Origin: Epiperipatus broadwayi
Lineage: Eukaryota; Onychophora; Udeonychophora; Euonychophora; Peripatidae
NCBI GenBank assembly: GCA_028023455.1
Contig: JAQFVV010012394.1
Location: 19,918,353-19,982,352 of the forward strand
DNA length: 64,000 bases
Direction of reading: 5' to 3'
Below are positions 58,200 to 64,000 of this stretch, one piece after another (within the stretch, counting starts at the first letter, position 1; every line of letters begins with the position of its first letter). A program made the translations under genes and the position numbers. Under the pieces are notes generated by a model. The model was not told the origin of the DNA. It saw only the letters and a list, made by a program, of their open reading frames with translations, and did not search any database.

Positions 58200-58330
58200 A
58201 TAACACACAAGTTGGTATATAACACAAATTCTGGAGCTCAATGTCTATGAATTGTGGCAAGCTGTTATCTCTGGTTCTCACACATTGTATGAACTCCCAA
58301 ACAATAAAGCATTTGAAACATTTGTTAAAG
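58200..58330 (+). repeat. Possible family S tail
   Basis: TGTATGAACTCCCAAACAAT, AAAGCATTTGAAAC at 58283-58322 matches the family S tail (compare 4636). The upstream head is not recognisable. Confidence 0.35.
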
Positions 58331-58540
58331 AAATTGTTTTGACTGTCCCATTTGTTCACAAATGTCACATGATCTCTTAAGTATATTAACCACACTTGGA
58401 TTCACCATATACTTAACATTATTACTAATCATTTTTACATAAATAGTAAAATAAATTTAAAAAGCACCCTCATCTATATATTAAGTACTGCCTAATGCTA
58501 TATTAGTAATTATCAATAAAATAGAAATTCATACAACATT

Positions 58541-59001
58541 ACAATACCAGCCAAAAAACAAAGCTTTACTAAAAAATTTCCACAACCATGGTTTCATCCA
58601 TTAACAAATAGACCTTTAAAAGTGAAATTTAACACAAAAATATACAAAATATATATACAAAACAAACCTTCCCATCATTCATTTCAAAAACCAACTTCCT
58701 TTAATATCATAGGATGTCTTCATGAGATTGATGGCCTCAAGAAAAAAATGAATTGAAAAGAAGAGTAAAAGAAACTTTGATGATGAAACTTTTTGAATCT
58801 TAGGCCATCAATCTCATGAAGACATCCTTTGATGTTAAAGGAAGTTAGTTTTTGAAGTGAATGATGGGAAGGCTATTTTTTTTTTTGTACATATATGAGG
58901 TATGTTTTTTGTTGAATATCACTTGAAAAGGTCTATTGTTAATAGATGAAACTATGGTTGTCATGAATATTAGTATAATTTTGTTTTTTGGCTAGTATTG
59001 T
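58541..59001. mobile_element. Fold-back element, arms about 200 bp (family L)
   Basis: Left arm 58541-58738 starts ACAATACCAGCCAAAAAACA and ends with GAGATTGATGGCCT. Right arm 58801-59001 is its inverted copy. The loop is about 62 bp. Inside the arms, CATGGTTTCATCCATTAACA and CCTTCCCATCATTCATTTCA are paired. No ORF. Confidence 0.88.
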
Positions 59002-59034
59002 TCTCTTCTCCTATTTTACAATAATGGATTATAA

Positions 59035-59890
59035 AAATACATACTTGATTATTAATAATTTTTATCAGTCATTCATTAGACTAGAGATTATCGAATAATA
59101 TTTTTGTAGTTCAACTTTCACTACATCATATCATGCAATGTGTTAAAGGTAGATAGAATCCATTCCTTACCTTGCATGAAACAGTGATTTAGTGAAAGTT
59201 ATACTACAGAAATATTATTCATTATTGGGTAATCTCTAGTCAAATGAATGACTAATAAAAAATTATTAATATACTTTCATTAAGTGTAGCAATATATATG
59301 TACTGAACAATGATAAAGATTATGTGTAAGAGATTGTGATCTGTTCCAACTGATGTGTGCTGGTTCAGCATGAAATGTACATTTTAGAGATTCTTTTTCA
59401 CACGTCTTAGGTCATATATTTATAATTACATCTTTCCATAAGGTGTTAAAAGTGGATGGAGTTCATTCCCTACCTTGTGTGGCAGTGATATAGTGAAGAT
59501 TACACTACAGAAATATTCATTATTTGATAATTTCTAGTCTAATGAATGACTAAAAAAATTATTAATACACTTAAGTGATTTGTATTAAAGTTGTGAGCAC
59601 TGCACAATTGACACTTATCAATTAAACTGTAGTAATTTACTATTTATATATATATATTGAACAATGATAAAGATATGTATAAGATGTTGCGATCTCACCC
59701 ATCTGATAAGTGCTGGTTCAGCATGAAATAATGCATCTTGGGGATCATAGATCTTTTTCACATGCCTTAAGTCATATGTTTATGATTACATCCTTCCACA
59801 AGGTGTTAAAAGCGGATAGAATCCACTTTCTATCTTGTGAGACAGTGATATAGTGAAGATTAAACTACAGAAATGTACATCCATGATCAT
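59035..59890 (+). repeat. Satellite-like repeat family P, plus-oriented block
   Basis: The monomer has landmarks GTGAAGATTACACTACAGAA, TAATGAATGACTAATAAAAA, GAACAATGATAAAGATATG, CTGGTTCAGCATGAAATG and CACAAGGTGTTAAAAG. CTGGTTCAGC recurs at 59360 and 59713 (353 bp apart). At the left edge, 59040-59115 is an inverted copy of 59195-59275, so the block begins with its own fold-back. Confidence 0.8.
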
Positions 59891-61049
59891 TGTTGATAAT
59901 AGTCCCCCCCCCTAAACAAAAAAAAAATTAATGTCTCATATTAAGACTTTTAGAAAATTTACGAAACAGCAAAATCTTTTGTCTAAATATAAAAACCAAA
60001 TATTTTAATATTAATAATTTAGGGTGTATATTATTATTTCAAAATATAGCATGATTGGCGAAACAAAAAAACATCCTGATCTTGTTTATGCATATACAGG
60101 AAATGAAAATTTTAACGGAACATTAGATTATTTCATTTGTTTATGAACATAAACATAAATGAAACTTATTTTAAAATTTATATATAAATATTTGATTGTA
60201 TAGATTTTAAAAATTGTTTTCATTTATTTTGCCTAACATTTTTTTTTTGTTACTAAAATATAAAATTTGTAACATTTTACAAAGTTAAGGAATATTAATT
60301 AAGGTTTCCGGGTTATTATATTAAGTATAGCTTCATTATTGTGGAGTTCCATATATATTGGAAAATTGATATATATATATATATGCAAACACTTTTAAAA
60401 ATCTTAGCATTTAATGTTATTGATTAATTAGATTATTTAATACATATACACACTATTATAAATTTATATATGTACATATATATTAAGTATCACATGACTT
60501 ATCGGACTTTCATTTAAAATTGCAATGATAGCAGTAATTAATTTTATTATTTGTTTATTCCAGTGTCATCTATGTAAGTATGAGTAGCCAATAGACACAA
60601 GGGGATAGTGCTAAGCAGATTCCGATATCTCAGGCCTGTTTCGAGCTATTTATTGTCATTAATCAGAAACAACTCTTGAACATGGATTAACACTATTATC
60701 TGCTGTCCATTCATTATAATTAGTCATGTGTACATATATAACTTTGGAAAGATATATAATCTTTTAAAATCTAGTTAAATAATAAGCTAATAGAGGGTAT
60801 TTTAATGTGTCATACATAATAAGCTTTAGTTCTGTAATGTTATAAAAATTTCAAAATTGGTTATGTAACTTCTATGTATACAACATAGCATTTTTTCCTC
60901 TCCTAATAATATGTTGTATATTGAGTTTAATAATCCAATAACAATAAAAACTATTAGCAGAAAGTCATATCAGAATTATAAATTAAAAAAGGGACACCAC
61001 AAATGCAAAGGGTATATATTTTTCTGTTATTTATTGCAATTTTAATTAT
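59891..61049. other. Anonymous AT-rich stretch between satellite blocks
   Basis: It includes CCCCCCCC at 59905 followed by an A run, (AT)n near 60370, and no recognisable gene. The piece 60560-60730 is less AT-rich, but I cannot name it. Confidence 0.4.
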
Positions 61050-61990
61050 AAAGAAATATGAGATGCACTACATTAATAATTTTGGTTAGTCATTTGTTAG
61101 ACTAGACATTATTGAATAATATTTCTTTAGTATTTTCACTACACTACTTTTTTAACACATTATAAGAGTGTAATCATAAACATATGACAAAAGAAATGTG
61201 AAAAAGATCTATGATTTCCAAGATGCACATTTTGTGCTGAATCAGCACTCATCAGTTGGCCCAAACCACAATTTCTTACACATATCTTTATCATTGTTCA
61301 GTATATATATATATAGATAGCAAATTACTATAGTTTAATTGATGTGTCAAATGTGCTGCCCTCATAACTTTGACACAAATCATTTAATGAAAGTATATTA
61401 ATAATTTTTATTAGTCATTCATTAGACTAGAGATTATCCAATAATGAATAATAATTCTGTAATACAAATTTTCATTAGACCAGTCTCATGCAAGATAGGG
61501 ACTGATTTCTAATTGCTCTTAACATCTTGTGGAGGGTTATGGTCATAAACATGCAACCAAAGCCATGTGATAAAGATCTGTGATCTCAAAGATGCACATT
61601 TCATGCTGAACCAGCGCTCATCAGTTGACCCAGACCACAATCTATTACACCTATCTTTAACATTGTTTATTATATATTGATGCACTGCCTTCACAACTTT
61701 GACACAAATCATTTAATGAAAGTATATTAATCATTTTTATTATTCATTCATTAGTCTACAGATTATCCAATAATGAATAATATTTCTGTATTGTAGTTTT
61801 CATTACACCACTATCACACAATGTGGGAATTGGTTTCTATCCACTTTTAACACATTGTGGAGGGATATAATCATAAACATATGACCAAAGAATAGTGAAA
61901 ATCTATGATCCCCAAAATGCACATTTTGTGCTGAACCAGCACTCATCGGTTGACCCTTACACATATCTTTATCATTGTTTACTATAAATA
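61050..61990 (-). repeat. Satellite-like repeat family P, minus-oriented block
   Basis: The same monomer is on the opposite strand, with the TGCTGAA(T/C)CAGC landmark at 61235, 61604 and 61929 (369 and 325 bp apart). Confidence 0.85.
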
Positions 61991-62640
61991 TAGTTAGCAA
62001 GCATGAAATGTGCATTGTGGAAGGATCATAGATCTTCAGCACACATTTTTAATCATATGTTTATCACATCACATAAAATTTCTATCTATATATAGTATAC
62101 TAAATAATGAAGATATGTGTAAGAGATTGTGATCTGGGCCAACCAATTAGTGCTAGTTCAGCGTGAAATGTGCATTGTGGGAGGATCATAGATCTTCATC
62201 ACACATCTTTAGTCTTATGTTTATGATTACATCCTTTCACAAGGGATTAAAAGCTGTTAGAAACCAGTCCCTAGTTTGCGTGAGAGTGATGTAGCGAAAC
62301 TATACATACATAAATATTATTCATTATTGGATAATCTCTAATGTAATGAATGGCTAATAAAAATATTAATATACTTTTATTAAATGATTTGTGTCAAAGT
62401 TGTAAGGGTAGCATATTTGAGGCATCAATGTAAGAGAGTGTGGTCTAGACCATCTGTTGAGTTCTGGTTCAGCATGAAATGTACATACTTGGGGGTCCTA
62501 GGTCTTTTCCACATATCTTTAGTCTTATGTTTATGATTATATCCATTTACAAGGTGTTAAAAGCTTATAGAAATCAGTCCATAACTTGCATGAAAGTGGT
62601 GTAATAAAAATTACACTACAGAAATGTTCATTGTGAGATG
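61991..62640 (+). repeat. Satellite-like repeat family P, second plus-oriented block
   Basis: GCATGAAATGTGCAT-type landmarks lie at 62001, 62161 and 62472. The first spacing (160 bp) shows a shortened unit directly after the orientation switch at about 61990. Confidence 0.85.
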
Positions 62641-63234
62641 CACTAGTTAAGTTAATATTAAAAAAATGGTTAGAAATTAAAAACACATAAATTTTAAAAA
62701 CAATTTCTATTGATTGATGTGGATATCGCTTTTAAATTAATAAAAAAAATGGCACATAATGTGAATTAATTTCTAACAAAACTACAAGTAGGTGTTTTAT
62801 AACGATATTTATGAATTCCATTTACTGTGAAAATTGCAGCTGTTTGCACATACTGGGAAAATTCATTATGTTTTCATTCATAAAAATTTTCAAATCAAAT
62901 AGTATTTGCTTAAAACCAACAATTTTATACATTTATTACTTAACATATGGACATTAAATAGATGTTACAAAAAATATCAAACCTTTAAATTACATTAAGG
63001 ATCCAAAAAGAAGATGAAATATATTACATTAAACATAACTTAAATAATTGTATGTGAATATTTATAAAACGTCAATAAATTTATTTAACAACTAGTCAAT
63101 TAAAAATGAATAGAAAATTATATAAAATAGTATATATAAAGGTATGTAATGTATGTATGATTTAATCTGAGTATTGTTATGCTATATAGTCAATTCTTTA
63201 TATGAAGGTTTTATTCTATTTTACTGAGATTTAT
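62641..63234. other. Anonymous AT-rich stretch
   Basis: Nothing recognisable. Confidence 0.4.
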
Positions 63235-63235
63235 T

Positions 63236-63646
63236 TTGGCATCGTTATTTTACTTCCATTATGGAACACTAGATGGTGTTCTATCTGCGACAAGAGAATA
63301 TACATGTAAATGGAAAAAGTCAGTCTGCAAATTGTGTAAGGAAGGCATAGAAAATATTAGGCAATTGTTAATTGAATGTAAATGCTTGAAAGTAGAAATG
63401 GTACAAATAAGGAAGTTATGGAAGAGTAAATATGAACAAAGTGATTACACAGAAAGTGGGTTATTGGTTTTTATATTGGCTTTGGGAAAAGATAAAGGGT
63501 ATTTAGATATAAAGGCCATAGAGTTGACAAAAATTATGTTGTGGAAATGGGATGGAGCAGATTATGGGAAAACTTGGGGTGAGGAATGGAAAGGGAAAGT
63601 AAAGTGGCTAACAGGTTTCTCTGAGCATAGTTGTAAGGATTCCTGA
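63236..63646 (+). pseudogene. LINE ORF2 C-terminal fragment with CCHC-like cluster
   Basis: The open frame of 136 codons has no ATG start. Residues about 32-49 read CKLCKEGIENIRQLLIEC. This has exactly the spacing of the C-terminal cluster of the Tx1-like ORF2 (C967, C970, H979, C984), with Q in place of the histidine. The W- and K-rich end (WGEEWKGKVKW) looks like a coding terminus. It is probably an old LINE fragment of a different family. It is still open, which is noteworthy, but nothing shows it is used. Confidence 0.5.
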
Positions 63647-63649
63647 CTT

Positions 63650-64000
63650 TGTTTAAGAAGTCACAGTGTATCACATCCCATTAATGTTAAAATAGATACC
63701 TAGCATTCAAATAGGGCATAAAACCATGTGTCAAAAAAGGCTTTTTATGTGTAATTGTTATTAATATATAAATTGAAACCAATTAGAATCATCAAGAAAA
63801 ACACTTGGATTGATATTTCCAATTGAAAAAGAAAATGCATTTACACTATATCTATTTTCACTTCAACTTGCAAATTATTATGCACACAAGTTTTATCCAT
63901 TTTCATATGAGCTATAATAATTCTAGACTAATAAGATCATAATATTTAATAAAATAATAAATTTCTCAAGCTTTTTATAATAATAATCTGTGAACTCTTA
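63650..64000. other. Anonymous AT-rich stretch
   Basis: Nothing recognisable up to the right edge. Confidence 0.4.

Overview
The window is eukaryotic repeat-dominated DNA from what is probably an invertebrate animal. Base composition is very AT-rich (about 70% or more by eye). All recognisable coding sequence belongs to transposable elements. I found no host protein-coding gene, no rRNA gene and no convincing functional tRNA gene. The species cannot be named from the sequence; the element mix (RTE and Tx1/L1-like LINEs, Penelope, hAT, tRNA-derived SINEs, many fold-back elements, microsatellites) fits many arthropods and molluscs.

Layout. 1-2356 is an RTE-type LINE cut by the left edge. 2.4-13.7 kb is mostly anonymous AT-rich DNA with an inverted tRNA-like element (3493-3590), a 410-bp element with 142-bp terminal inverted repeats (5137-5546), a head-to-tail and head-to-head array of a fold-back repeat (6846-8085), and small LINE and SINE fragments. 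13740-16948 is a second, decayed RTE copy whose 5' part is inverted, the structure expected from twin priming. 17.4-19.5 kb holds older LINE debris. 22.6-23.9 kb is a decayed Penelope-like element with RT and GIY-YIG remnants, followed by a tRNA-derived SINE. 27.3-28.25 kb is a giant hairpin.

The best-preserved unit is an apparently complete two-ORF Tx1/L1-type LINE at 28507-33827. Its ORF1 has two zinc-knuckle-like clusters and its ORF2 has an endonuclease, an RT and a C-terminal CCHC. Both ORFs are uninterrupted and the element sits inside an AAT-type microsatellite.

37-50 kb carries four tRNA-like or SINE copies, a second hairpin of the 27.3 kb family, more of the fold-back family, a hAT transposase relic with TIRs and a decayed 8-bp target duplication (42515-43391), and a pair of related ~1 kb hAT-like elements (46563-47649, 48418-49416). 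50-55.6 kb holds an RTE fragment, another fold-back element (50959-51420), a third nearly intact RTE copy (52268-54697), and an antisense relic of the Tx1-like LINE. 58.5-62.6 kb has a fold-back element and blocks of a ~310-370 bp satellite that switch orientation. A LINE C-terminal fragment lies at 63.2-63.65 kb.

How it works together: the autonomous elements (RTE, Tx1-like, formerly Penelope and hAT) could have supplied the enzymes that spread the SINEs and TIR elements. The striking theme is the density of long inverted repeats: at least seven clear loci in 64 kb, from several unrelated families.
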